DNA of 64,000 nucleotides from positions 2,356,001-2,420,000 of the forward strand of contig OZ244864.1 in the NCBI GenBank assembly GCA_965221195.1. Reading direction: 5' to 3'. The notes under the pieces are model-generated. The model worked only from the letters and a program-made list of their open reading frames with translations. It was not told where the DNA came from and did no database searches. This document shows positions 53,023 through 61,596 of this stretch, one piece after another (positions within the stretch are counted from its first letter, which is position 1; every line of letters starts with the position of its first letter). Both the position numbers and the translations under genes were made by a program. This stretch comes from Poriferisodalis sp965221195. GTDB taxonomy: Bacteria; Actinomycetota; Acidimicrobiia; Acidimicrobiales; Poriferisodalaceae.

Positions 53023-53625
53023 GTGACGGTTCTGCGTCGGCAACCAGATGGGCAGCCCAGACCAGACGGGCAGCCCAAACCAGATAAGCAACCCAGTGGT
53101 CCCTCTGCGTGCTCTATACAGTCAACTCTTGACATCGTGGGCGACCGCTGGACATTGCTCATTTTGCGCGACTTGTTCCGCGGGGTGCGCCGCTTTGGTG
53201 CCATGCAGCACGACTTGGGCATCGCTCGCAACATGCTGGCTGATCGGCTGAGCCGCCTGACCGAAGCCGCCGTAGTGTCCAAAGTGCCGTACCAGCACCG
53301 GCCAGTTCGCTACGACTACGTCTTGACCCCCAAAGGCCTTGACTTGTCAAACAGCTTGCTTGCGCTGATGGCTTGGGGAGACCGCTGGTGTCACGACGGC
53401 AACGCACCGACGGTCTTGGTGCATGCCGACTGCGGCACGCCGCTGGAGATCGCCACCCGCTGCCCCGACTGCAACGTGGCTATCAGTCCTGCGCGTATCC
53501 GCAGTCTCACCGATCACGCAGCCACATCACCCTCCGCACCGCTCAATGATGAACTCCCCGCGGACACAACGGCACCCGCAAACCAAACCGTCCAACAGCA
53601 ACACACGAACGGAACAGCCCGGTGA
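53023..53625 (+). CDS. HxlR-family winged-helix regulator
   Basis: A 200-residue HxlR/MarR-type regulator. The DNA-binding winged helix spans about 28-120: CSIQSTLDIVGDRWTLLILR, RFGAMQHDLGIARNMLADRL and the wing PVRYDYVLTPKG. The N-terminal Cys30 is the position often used for redox or aldehyde sensing in HxlR proteins. A C-terminal CPDC motif (residues about 145-150, after HADCGTP) could bind metal. The N-terminal tail is a duplication (QPDGQPRPDGQPKPD). A perfect inverted repeat lies just upstream. The stop overlaps the fbiC start (GTGA), so it could control F420 synthesis. Confidence 0.87.
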   Translation: MTVLRRQPDGQPRPDGQPKPDKQPSGPSACSIQSTLDIVGDRWTLLILRDLFRGVRRFGAMQHDLGIARNMLADRLSRLTEAAVVSKVPYQHRPVRYDYVLTPKGLDLSNSLLALMAWGDRWCHDGNAPTVLVHADCGTPLEIATRCPDCNVAISPARIRSLTDHAATSPSAPLNDELPADTTAPANQTVQQQHTNGTAR

Positions 53626-56213
53626 CCATCATCGAACCGTCGCATACACCGTCACATGCACAGTCACATACACCGGGAGTGTCTGGGTCTGAAGACCTGT
53701 CGGCCGCTGACACATCTGCCGGTGCTGGTGGTGCTGCTGGTACCGGTGTGCAGGCAGATGCGGTAGCGCCGCAGCCCACAGCGGAGTCGCTAGCGCTCGC
53801 TGCGTTGCCGCTCAAGGAGTTGGCCGAACGAGCGGCACATACGCGCGACTGTGCTTTTGGCACACGCATCACCTACAGCCCGAAGGTGTTTATCCCGCTG
53901 ACGATGCTGTGCCGCGACAAGTGCGGCTACTGCACGTTTGCCCAGCCGCCAGCTCGTGTTGATTCGCCGTATCTCACCCCCACCCAAGTACTTGAGATCG
54001 CATCCGTCGGTGCCCGCGCTGGCTGTCACGAGGCACTGTTCACGCTGGGTGAACGGCCCGAACTGCGCTATAGCGCAGCCGCCGATTGGCTGCGCACCCA
54101 CGGCTGGGACTCCACCGTCCACTACTTAGTTGAGATGTGCCGACTGGTGCGCGATGAGACTGGTCTGTTACCACACGCCAATCCTGGGGCCATGACTGCA
54201 GACGAGCTGGCTGCGCTGCGCGAAGTCTCGCCGAGCCAAGGGATGATGATTGAGTCGCTGAACCCGCACCTCAACTGCCATCGAGGCGCACCCGACAAAG
54301 CACCAGCCCGGCGCCTAGCCACACTCGAAGCTGCTGGCGAACTTTCCATTCCCTACACCACTGGCATTCTCGTTGGCATCGGCGAATCACTGCCGGACCG
54401 ACTGGCAGCACTCGAGGCCATTGCTGTGAGCCACGCACGTTGGGGTCATGTCCAAGAAGTCATCGTTCAGAACTTCCTGCCCAAGGTCGGCACTGCTATG
54501 CACAACATGGCAGCCTGCCCACCCGATGAGTACGCGCAGGCCATTGCGCTGGCGCGTCTCATCTTGCCGTCCGATGTTCATCTGCAGGCCCCACCGAACC
54601 TCACGGAAGATTTCGGCGGCCTGCTGGACTGCGGCATAGACGACTGGGGTGGTGTCTCCCCGATCACTGCCGATCATGTCAACCCTGAACGGCCGTGGCC
54701 GGCACTTGACCGTCTACGCGAGATCACCGAGGCGAAGGAATTCGCGCTCGCTCCCAGGCTGACGATCTATCCCGAGTTCGCACTTGATCCGCAGCGCTGG
54801 CTGGCTGAGGCCAATCGTTTCGCTGTCTTGGATCGGTCCGACGCGGAAGGACTCGGACGTGACGACCCCGGCAGCCAAATGCCCGAACGCACGATGGAGA
54901 ACATCGACGCCGGCTCAGGGGCCGATGTGCTCATCGCAGACGAGAACTCCAACCAGTGGTACTCCGGCGGTGCCGGTCACTTACCCACCGACATCATGAG
55001 CGGACCGCGCCATGCCGCCGGAGCGATCCAAGAAGTACTCGACGGCGTCATGGCCGGCCAACAAGTCGGCCACGACGAGATCGTGACCCTATTTGGCGCG
55101 CGCGGACCTGAGGTGGCAGCCGTCGGTGAGGTCGCCGACGATCTGCGTCGGCAAGCTGTCGGCGATGTGGTGTCTTGGGTTCACAATCGCAACATCAATT
55201 ACACGAACGTATGCACGTTCAAATGCCGATTTTGTGGCTTCTCCAAAGGTCCTCTGTCGCTGAACCTGCGCGGCACGCCATACATGCTCACGCTGGCCGA
55301 CATCCAAGAACGCGTGATCGCAGCAGCCGAGCTGGGTGCCACCGAGGTGACGCTGCAGGGCGGCATTCATCCCAGCTTCGACGGCGACTACTACATCGAT
55401 GTTTGCCGTGCCGTACACGACGTGGTGCCAGACATGCATTTGCACGGCTTCACAGCCCTAGAAGTGATTGAGGGCGCCAAACGCCTCGGTGAGTCGCTGG
55501 TGGACTACCTGACGCGCTTGAAAGAAGCCGGTCTGAGGTCGCTGCCGGGAACCGCAGCAGAGATTCTTGACGACTCGGTGCGAGCCGTTTTGTGCCCCGA
55601 CAAGATCAGCACCGCCGAATGGCTTGAGTGCCACGAGGCTGCCCACGCCGTAGGCCTGCATTCGAATATCACGATCATGTTCGGATCGGTTGAGCATCCT
55701 CGCAGCTGGGCGAATCACATCATTGCCACTCGCGATCTGCAAAAGCGCACCGGCGGCTTCACCGAGTGGGTGCCGCTGCCATTCGTTCACATGGCCAGTC
55801 CGATCTATCTGCGCAAAGGCGCACGCCGAGGCCCGACCTTTCGAGAAACGTTGTTGATGCACGCAGTGCCACGCATCGCCTACCGGGGACTCATCAACAA
55901 CGTGCAAGTCTCGTGGGTGAAAATCGGCCCGTCAGGGGCTCAGCAAATCCTGCGCGCCGGCGCCAACGACCTCGGCGGCACGCTCATGGACGAGAACATC
56001 TCTCGAGCAGCAGGTGCTCAGCACGGCCAGGGACTCACCGAGCAGGACTTCCGCGACATCGCCGAGCCGCTCGGCCGTCGTGTCCGCCAACGGCTCACCG
56101 ACTACAAAAACGCCGACGGTGCTCCTGAGGTGCGCAGCCGTGTACTGCGTCCTGCAAACAACGCCACCGACCGCAAACTCATCCCGCTCGAATCCCTAGG
56201 CAGTCGCGTCTAG
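53622..56213 (+). CDS. fbiC: FO synthase, fused CofG-CofH type
   Basis: An 863-residue bifunctional radical-SAM enzyme making FO (the deazaflavin of coenzyme F420) from tyrosine and a ribityl-aminouracil. The CofG half has CRDKCGYC (C97, C101, C104) and the CofH half has CTFKCRFC (C531, C535, C538), the two [4Fe-4S] clusters. The fused form is typical of actinobacteria. The N-terminal 55 residues are a low-complexity tail with the repeat SHTPSHAQSHTP. GTG 53622 overlaps the regulator stop by 4 bases. The other F420 genes (fbiA, fbiB) are not in this window. Confidence 0.95.
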   Translation: MTIIEPSHTPSHAQSHTPGVSGSEDLSAADTSAGAGGAAGTGVQADAVAPQPTAESLALAALPLKELAERAAHTRDCAFGTRITYSPKVFIPLTMLCRDKCGYCTFAQPPARVDSPYLTPTQVLEIASVGARAGCHEALFTLGERPELRYSAAADWLRTHGWDSTVHYLVEMCRLVRDETGLLPHANPGAMTADELAALREVSPSQGMMIESLNPHLNCHRGAPDKAPARRLATLEAAGELSIPYTTGILVGIGESLPDRLAALEAIAVSHARWGHVQEVIVQNFLPKVGTAMHNMAACPPDEYAQAIALARLILPSDVHLQAPPNLTEDFGGLLDCGIDDWGGVSPITADHVNPERPWPALDRLREITEAKEFALAPRLTIYPEFALDPQRWLAEANRFAVLDRSDAEGLGRDDPGSQMPERTMENIDAGSGADVLIADENSNQWYSGGAGHLPTDIMSGPRHAAGAIQEVLDGVMAGQQVGHDEIVTLFGARGPEVAAVGEVADDLRRQAVGDVVSWVHNRNINYTNVCTFKCRFCGFSKGPLSLNLRGTPYMLTLADIQERVIAAAELGATEVTLQGGIHPSFDGDYYIDVCRAVHDVVPDMHLHGFTALEVIEGAKRLGESLVDYLTRLKEAGLRSLPGTAAEILDDSVRAVLCPDKISTAEWLECHEAAHAVGLHSNITIMFGSVEHPRSWANHIIATRDLQKRTGGFTEWVPLPFVHMASPIYLRKGARRGPTFRETLLMHAVPRIAYRGLINNVQVSWVKIGPSGAQQILRAGANDLGGTLMDENISRAAGAQHGQGLTEQDFRDIAEPLGRRVRQRLTDYKNADGAPEVRSRVLRPANNATDRKLIPLESLGSRV

Positions 56214-56226
56214 CGACTGCGCAACA

Positions 56227-56472
56227 TCACCCAGCGTCAGAGTCTGCTTCGTCGCGCGACATTGCAGACTCCCGCAGTATCTCTGCCGCTTTGAGCGTGG
56301 CTCGTCGGGCGCGAGTCACGCTGCGTTCAAGCCGGGACCGCTGATCGCTGGTGTCGGCATCGGCGAGAGCGCCTTGCAACAGCTCAATGCTCACTTCTGC
56401 TAGCCGTTCAGCTGCGTCTTCTAAACGCTCAGCTAGTTCTGCTATCTCGTCATGCACGCTCTGGCCGTCCAT
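56227..56472 (-). CDS. Small coiled-coil hypothetical protein
   Basis: An 81-residue, highly charged helical protein (EIAELAERLEDAAERLAEVS, then RSRLERSVTRARRATLKAAE) that is likely a coiled coil; no signal or membrane segment. ATG 56472 overlaps the end of the glcF-like gene by 23 bases, so it is probably read with the glycolate oxidase genes. I do not recognise a family. Coding is supported by the amphipathic pattern and by position, not by homology. Confidence 0.55.
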   Translation of the reverse strand: MDGQSVHDEIAELAERLEDAAERLAEVSIELLQGALADADTSDQRSRLERSVTRARRATLKAAEILRESAMSRDEADSDAG

Positions 56473-57721
56473 CCGAAGCCGGCATCTCGGTCAGCATCTC
56501 GGCTACGATCTCGGTTGGATGCCGGGCATCTAACCCCACGGCTCGCAGATGAAGCGCACACCCCGGGTTAGCGCTGGCTACTACATCGGCGCCGGTGCGT
56601 TCAATGCTGGCAACTTTGCGGTCGCGCACTGCGCCTGCGATGTCTGGATGCACCTGCGAATAGGCACCGCCTGCACCGCAGCACAATCCTTCGTCGTCGA
56701 GTTCTACGACATCGACGTAACGCTCAAGCACTGTGCGCACCGGCAGGTGTGCTTGTTGAACGTGGCGCAGATGGCACGGATCTTGCACAGCCACTCGCAG
56801 TTGCGCTGGACTCCCAGACGACGGCCCCCCAGACGATGGCCCCTCAGACGGTGATGGCAGCAATTCGATTCGTTCGGCCAGCCACTCGTGAACGTCAAGA
56901 ACGCGTGCTGAGAACCTCTGTGCTTCTTCGGTACCGAGCAGATGGCCGTATTCCTTCATGGCCGCCCCGCAGCCGGCCGAGTTAACGAGGATCGGCGCGT
57001 CGCCCGGCAGTGCCGCCATCACGCGCCGAGCCAGTTTTTTGGTGTCGTCAATCCAGCCCGCATGAATATGCAGGGCGCCGCAGCAAGCGGCGCCAGCGGG
57101 TGGGATCGCAACCCCTGCGCCGGTTGCTTCGATCACTTTCTGAGTCGCCCGGTGTGTGTCACGCATCCAAGCGTCCATCACGCAGCCCGTGAACATCCAA
57201 ACATCGTCCCCGCTGGCAATGAGGGGTCGTTGGCGCACAGGAACCTGCGGAAGCGAAGCCGCCGCTGTGGACAGTTGACGAAACGGCTTCCACCTTCCCA
57301 ATACCGCAGCTACGCGAAGCAAGCCGAGCCGTTGAGACAGTCCGAGCAGACGTGACCCAAATCCGAGCAGGTGAGGCATGGCAAGCATCCGGTAAGCGAT
57401 GCGGCGCAAACGTGGCTGATAGTCGGTCTGGGTCGCCAGCGCCTCGCGGGTGGCTTCCATCATCTGCCCGTAGTGAACATCTGCGGGGCAGGCTGTCTCG
57501 CATCCGAGGCACTGAATGCAAGCGTCCATGAATTCCACGAAGCTCGCGTCGGCTTCGCCTTGTTCGACAACTTCGCGCATCAACGCAATGCGGCCACGCG
57601 GTGATGCCGATTCTTCGCCGCTCACGCGATAGGTCGGGCAGTGGGGCAGGCACATGCCGCACGCCACACAAGCAGCGAGCGTGTCGCTATCAATTTCGAT
57701 TTTCAGCGGAAACGTCTCCAC
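56450..57721 (-). CDS. glcF: Glycolate oxidase iron-sulfur subunit
   Basis: A 423-residue GlcF-type protein. Two ferredoxin-like clusters come first (CVACGMCLPHCP, and CIQCLGCETACP), then two Cys-rich CCG domains (AACCGALHIHAG with NSAGCGAAMKEYG; DPCHLRHVQ with GLCCGAGGAYS and ANPGC). It passes electrons from glycolate or lactate oxidation by the flavin subunits to the respiratory chain. An Ser/Gly/Pro repeat (SSGGPSSGSP) interrupts it near 300. GTG 57721 lies 3 bases after the glcE stop. Confidence 0.92.
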   Translation of the reverse strand: METFPLKIEIDSDTLAACVACGMCLPHCPTYRVSGEESASPRGRIALMREVVEQGEADASFVEFMDACIQCLGCETACPADVHYGQMMEATREALATQTDYQPRLRRIAYRMLAMPHLLGFGSRLLGLSQRLGLLRVAAVLGRWKPFRQLSTAAASLPQVPVRQRPLIASGDDVWMFTGCVMDAWMRDTHRATQKVIEATGAGVAIPPAGAACCGALHIHAGWIDDTKKLARRVMAALPGDAPILVNSAGCGAAMKEYGHLLGTEEAQRFSARVLDVHEWLAERIELLPSPSEGPSSGGPSSGSPAQLRVAVQDPCHLRHVQQAHLPVRTVLERYVDVVELDDEGLCCGAGGAYSQVHPDIAGAVRDRKVASIERTGADVVASANPGCALHLRAVGLDARHPTEIVAEMLTEMPASDGRPERA

Positions 57722-57724
57722 TGT

Positions 57725-58723
57725 TCACCATGCCTTTCGGCCGGGGTTGAGGCGGTTTTGTGGATCGAGTCGTTGTTTTAGCTTGGACATCAGGGCTGCA
57801 TTGGGTGCCGACACGGCGGCTGCGGGCACCGGCTCGGTTCGATGTACCAACCCCACGCCGACTTCCGCCAACCATTGGCCTCCGCTGCCCTTGAGCGCGC
57901 TCAGATCTGAAGTGCGCATCGATTCCCGTCCCGCAGCGGGCACAAGCGGCCCGCTCGACACAGCGCCAAAACCCAGCGGCGCGATCTTGGCTGCCTCAGC
58001 AGAAACATCAGCCGGATCACCTTCCAGCAGAATCCATGTGCGAGTGCCGTCCCACAAAATGCTGCTAGGCCGATACAGCAAATCGAATGCTGCAAACGGG
58101 TCAACATCGCCCGCTACCCACTGTGACGCCGCCGGCAGCGGCAAGGTCCGCAGGATCACCTCAGCCAGCAATCCCAGCGTGCCCAGCGACCCCACCAGCA
58201 GGCGTGCTAGGTCGTAGCCCGAGACGTTTTTGACAGTCGGGCCGCCAGACGTCACTACTTTCCCGCAGGCATCAACATGGCGTGTCTGCAAAACAAGATC
58301 GCGCACATGCCCATAGCGCAGCCGCCGAGGCCCGCTGAAGCCGCACGCCAACACACCACCCACGGTCGCCTGGTCATCTGCGGGATCGAATGGGACCATC
58401 TGAGATGAGGAGGCGAGATGCGCGCTCAGCTCAGCCACTGAAGTTCCAGCACCACACCGCACCGTCATCTCTGAAGGTTCGTGCTCCCAGATTCCCGTTG
58501 GTGCCCCAACCTCGCGAGCTTTCGGGTCTACCTCGCCGCCCACATGCCAATGAGTGCGAGCGCCCACCACGGTGACCGGGCCGCTGGTGCCAATGTCACT
58601 CGCAAATGCCGACACAGCGGGATCAATCCGAGAGGCGAGGCTGGCACCAACCCCAGCAGCGCCGATGCCTTCATCGTGGCTAGACAGCGCAACGGCACCT
58701 CGAGCGGCCGAATCGGTGTTCAC
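57725..58723 (-). CDS. glcE: Glycolate oxidase FAD-binding subunit GlcE
   Basis: A 332-residue FAD-binding (PCMH-type) protein. Recognisable parts are TVVGARTHWHVGG, VPFDPADDQATVGGVLACGFSGPRRLRYG and GPTVKNVSGYDLARLLVGS. It pairs with GlcD and GlcF in the glycolate oxidase complex, which oxidises glycolate to glyoxylate. GTG 58723 has GAAGGTG 7 bases upstream and overlaps the glcD stop (GTGA), so it is chosen over TTG 58729. The order glcD-glcE-glcF with tight junctions is the usual operon. Confidence 0.92.
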   Translation of the reverse strand: MNTDSAARGAVALSSHDEGIGAAGVGASLASRIDPAVSAFASDIGTSGPVTVVGARTHWHVGGEVDPKAREVGAPTGIWEHEPSEMTVRCGAGTSVAELSAHLASSSQMVPFDPADDQATVGGVLACGFSGPRRLRYGHVRDLVLQTRHVDACGKVVTSGGPTVKNVSGYDLARLLVGSLGTLGLLAEVILRTLPLPAASQWVAGDVDPFAAFDLLYRPSSILWDGTRTWILLEGDPADVSAEAAKIAPLGFGAVSSGPLVPAAGRESMRTSDLSALKGSGGQWLAEVGVGLVHRTEPVPAAAVSAPNAALMSKLKQRLDPQNRLNPGRKAW

Positions 58724-60267
58724 ACCCAAGCACCTTCGGGAACGTTCTGGCGAAACGAGTCACTGCAACGCGATCCCGTCGGGATGACCTTCAATGGGTT
58801 GGCGAGGCCTTCAGGGTCGAACGCCTCACGCACCAAATCTTGAGTCTGCAGGTCATGGACACCGAACAGCATCCCCATGTAGTCCCGCTTCTCCAAACCG
58901 ATGCCGTGTTCGCCGCTCAGCACCCCACCGGCGGCGATCGAGGCCGCCACGATGTCACGGCCCGCTGCTTTGACTCGTTCGTCCACGCCAGGTTCGCGCC
59001 GGTCGAAGGCCAGAATCGGATGCAGATTCCCGTCGCCAGCGTGAAACACATTTACAGCAATCAGGCCGTACGCATCGGCAATCCGGTACACCTTCTCGAG
59101 CACTTCGGTGAGTCGAGACCTCGGCACGACGGTGTCGTGGAGGTAATAATCGGGCTTGATTCTCGCTACGGCACCGAAAGCGTTCTTGCGTCCCTTCCAC
59201 AGCAGCGCTCTCTCGTCAGCGTCCGCCGCAACGCGCACATGGCCAACGTGGTGCCGCTGCGCCACCTCGCGCACGATGTCCACCCCGGCTTCAACCCCGC
59301 CAGCTAGACCGTCAAGTTCCACCAAAAGAACCGCTGCCGCGTCGGTCGGGTAGCCGGCATGAGCGAAAGCCTCCACGATCTCAATGGCGCGCTGGTCCAT
59401 CATCTCAAGCGCGGCAGGCACCAAGCCTGCCGCGATGATGGCGCTTACCGCCGCTGAGCCCTCCCCGACATCGTCAAAATCCAGCAACAGCGTCCGCACC
59501 GTCGGAGCGTTCGGTGTGAGTCTCACCGCCGCTTTGGTGACGATGCCCATCGTGCCCTCAGAACCGACGAACAGTCCGCGCAGGTCCAAGCCCGGCGGCT
59601 CTGCGTCTACCCCGCCGAAGGTGGTGATCTCTCCCGACGGCAGCACCACCTCCAACGCCGCAATGTGCGCTGTCGTAACGCCGTACGCCAAGCAGTGCGG
59701 CCCGCCGGCGTTGTTGGCGATATTGCCGCCGATCGAGCAGACCTGCTGGCTGGACGGATCGGGCGCAAAGTGAAAACCCAGCGGAGACAGCGCGCGCGAC
59801 AGATCTAAGTTCAGCACCCCCGGCTCAACCCAAGCAATCCGGTCGGTGGTGTCTACCTCAATGATGCGATCCATCTTGGCCGTAGCCACCACCACCGGGC
59901 GGCCGATGGGCACTGCTCCCCCAGCTAGGCCGGTACCTGAACCCCGGGCTAGGAACGGCCTGCGGTGTTGCCGACAGATACGCACAATTTGGGCCACTTG
60001 GTCGGCAGTGCAAGGCAGACACACGATGGCCGGTGAGCTTCCCTCAATGGAGCCGTCCCGGCTGTACAGACCGCGCTCAAAGTCGTTGCTACGTGCCCGC
60101 TGGCCCAGCAGTCTGCGCAGGTCCGCAAACAGTGCAGTGTCGGTCGCAGTATCGGTCGCATCGTCGGTCGCAGTATCAAGCGCCTCGGTTGGCGCCGATT
60201 CGTCGCTCACGGAGGCATCGGGCTTGTGAGTCTTGCGAACCACAGCGCGACCGTACCCGACAAACAA
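58720..60267 (-). CDS. glcD: Glycolate oxidase FAD-linked subunit GlcD
   Basis: About 515 residues of the FAD-binding PCMH and FAD-oxidase C family (GlcD, D-lactate dehydrogenase). Key segments are RGSGTGLAGGAVPIG, SIGGNIANNAGGPHCLAYGV, GSEGTMGIVTKA and, at the end, NVFHAGDGNLHP and SGEHGIGLEKRDY. It is the catalytic flavoprotein oxidising glycolate or D-2-hydroxy acids. TTG 60267 has GAGGGA upstream and leaves a gap to the divergent gene; the frame is open to TTG 60300. The N-terminal tail holds the duplication TDDATDTATDTA. Confidence 0.92.
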   Translation of the reverse strand: MFVGYGRAVVRKTHKPDASVSDESAPTEALDTATDDATDTATDTALFADLRRLLGQRARSNDFERGLYSRDGSIEGSSPAIVCLPCTADQVAQIVRICRQHRRPFLARGSGTGLAGGAVPIGRPVVVATAKMDRIIEVDTTDRIAWVEPGVLNLDLSRALSPLGFHFAPDPSSQQVCSIGGNIANNAGGPHCLAYGVTTAHIAALEVVLPSGEITTFGGVDAEPPGLDLRGLFVGSEGTMGIVTKAAVRLTPNAPTVRTLLLDFDDVGEGSAAVSAIIAAGLVPAALEMMDQRAIEIVEAFAHAGYPTDAAAVLLVELDGLAGGVEAGVDIVREVAQRHHVGHVRVAADADERALLWKGRKNAFGAVARIKPDYYLHDTVVPRSRLTEVLEKVYRIADAYGLIAVNVFHAGDGNLHPILAFDRREPGVDERVKAAGRDIVAASIAAGGVLSGEHGIGLEKRDYMGMLFGVHDLQTQDLVREAFDPEGLANPLKVIPTGSRCSDSFRQNVPEGAWV

Positions 60268-60299
60268 CGGTGATCCCTCAGCGTTTAGGCTCCTCACCA

Positions 60300-61064
60300 A
60301 TGGCCGCCCGAGGCGTTCCTCAAAGCCACAACAGGCACGAGTTCAACGACACACGGGAATGGCTGTCGCTTGAGGCACCCGACGAGCATCGCACCTGGCT
60401 GTTCGACGTGACGTTTCTCACCAGCGCGTGGACCTGCATATTCGGCTGCGGATGCCCGGGCATTGACGCACAACCAGCACCCGAACTCCAGCTGGGATGC
60501 TGCAGCCACGGTGCTTACCTCACCGACGAGCACGACCTCGCCCATGTCCGTCAGATGACCGCCGAACTCAACGCGGAACTCTGGCAGCATCATCGCGACC
60601 CCGCCGACGCCCTGACACAAGACAGCGACGGCTGGTGGCGCACCGAAGTCGTTGACGGCGCGTGCGTGTTCGCCAACCGCTCCTCTCATCAAGCTGGCGC
60701 AGGATGCGCGTTTCACCTACTGGCTCAACAAACAGGGCGGCGTCCCATGGACACGAAGCCCGAAATTTGCTGGCAGGCGCCGCTGCGCCGCGAGGACCAC
60801 GAGACCGTCACCGGGCATATCTACACGATGGTGCGCGAGTGGGAGTTGCGGGACTGGGGCGGACCAGACACCGACGTGTCGTGGTGGTGTACCGCCCAAA
60901 GCGAGGCTCACGTCGGGACACTGCCCGTCTATCTCGCTCTGGCAGACGAACTCACAGCGATCTGCGGGATCGAGATCTACGACGAACTGCGCGCCAGACT
61001 TAACGAGCGCGTCACCTCAACGCAGATCTTGGCCCACCCGGCGGTCCGCCATCGCACTGGCTGA
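60300..61064 (+). CDS. Cys-rich uncharacterised protein, probably metal or FeS binding
   Basis: A 254-residue soluble protein starting at ATG 60300, almost touching the divergent glcD start. It has a Cys-rich core, WTCIFGCGCPG (about 38-48) and LGCCSHGAYL (about 61-70), then GACVFANRSSHQAGAGC (about 116-132), EICWQ and WWC. The spacing of Cys suggests one or two metal or FeS sites. The remainder is Trp-rich and acidic. I think it belongs to a conserved actinobacterial family of unknown function but cannot name it. It may share a promoter region with glcDEF. Confidence 0.72.
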   Translation: MAARGVPQSHNRHEFNDTREWLSLEAPDEHRTWLFDVTFLTSAWTCIFGCGCPGIDAQPAPELQLGCCSHGAYLTDEHDLAHVRQMTAELNAELWQHHRDPADALTQDSDGWWRTEVVDGACVFANRSSHQAGAGCAFHLLAQQTGRRPMDTKPEICWQAPLRREDHETVTGHIYTMVREWELRDWGGPDTDVSWWCTAQSEAHVGTLPVYLALADELTAICGIEIYDELRARLNERVTSTQILAHPAVRHRTG

Positions 61065-61120
61065 CCAGCGCACCGGCTGCCAACATACGGGCTGGCATCG
61101 CACGGGCTGGCCGTGTGGCA

Positions 61121-61405
61121 CTAGTCGTCGGTGTTGCGCTCGTGGTTGGCGTTGACGTAGTCGTCTGCGTCTGCACCTGTGTCTGTGTCTGCACCTGTGT
61201 CTGCATCGGCATCTTGGTCTTCGTAGATGTCGTACTTGTCGGCGAGATGGCCGTACTGGTCATCTCGCGCAGACTCGTCGTCTGACAGTTCCACGCCAAA
61301 CCGATCCGAGTTGTCGAAGTCGTAATCCTCGACAGAAAAACTCTCCGCTGTGGCTCGCTGAAATTTGCGAGCTTCCTCGTAGCGGCGATGTCGACCCTTC
61401 TTCAC
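61121..61405 (-). CDS. Small acidic protein with basic N-terminus
   Basis: GTG 61405 has GAGGAG 7 bases upstream and gives 94 residues. The first 20 are basic (VKKGRHRRYEEARKFQRA), the rest strongly acidic (Asp/Glu), with a C-terminal duplication ADTGADTDTGADAD. A protein of this kind, basic head then acidic tail, suggests nucleic-acid or ribosome contact, but no function is known. It lies on the same strand as rnd and mobA but 190 bases further on. Confidence 0.6.
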   Translation of the reverse strand: MKKGRHRRYEEARKFQRATAESFSVEDYDFDNSDRFGVELSDDESARDDQYGHLADKYDIYEDQDADADTGADTDTGADADDYVNANHERNTDD

Positions 61406-61546
61406 CGATTGGCTCCTCGTGCTCAACGGCGGTGCCTCGCTTGCCTACATCCGTACGTGCTATCTGCTGCGCCGATAACAACACCAGAGGAGAGCACTCA
61501 ATGAGACACCCATGCTTTACGAAGTGCCATGCCACACTATCGCCCA

Positions 61547-61585
61547 GCGCACATTTGCGCGCGCCTAGCGCCCAAATATGCGCGC
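61547..61585 (-). terminator. Candidate hairpin downstream of rnd
   Basis: On the minus strand GCGCGCATATTTG can pair imperfectly with CAAATGTGCGC, with an inner GCGC-TAG-GCGC stem. It starts about 11 bases after the rnd stop. No T-run follows. Confidence 0.35.
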
Positions 61586-61596
61586 CAAAACCGTAG

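Noticed and set aside
60033..60299. Upward extension of the Cys-rich protein
   Set aside because: It is antisense to glcD and rich in Arg/Gln, as shadow frames are.
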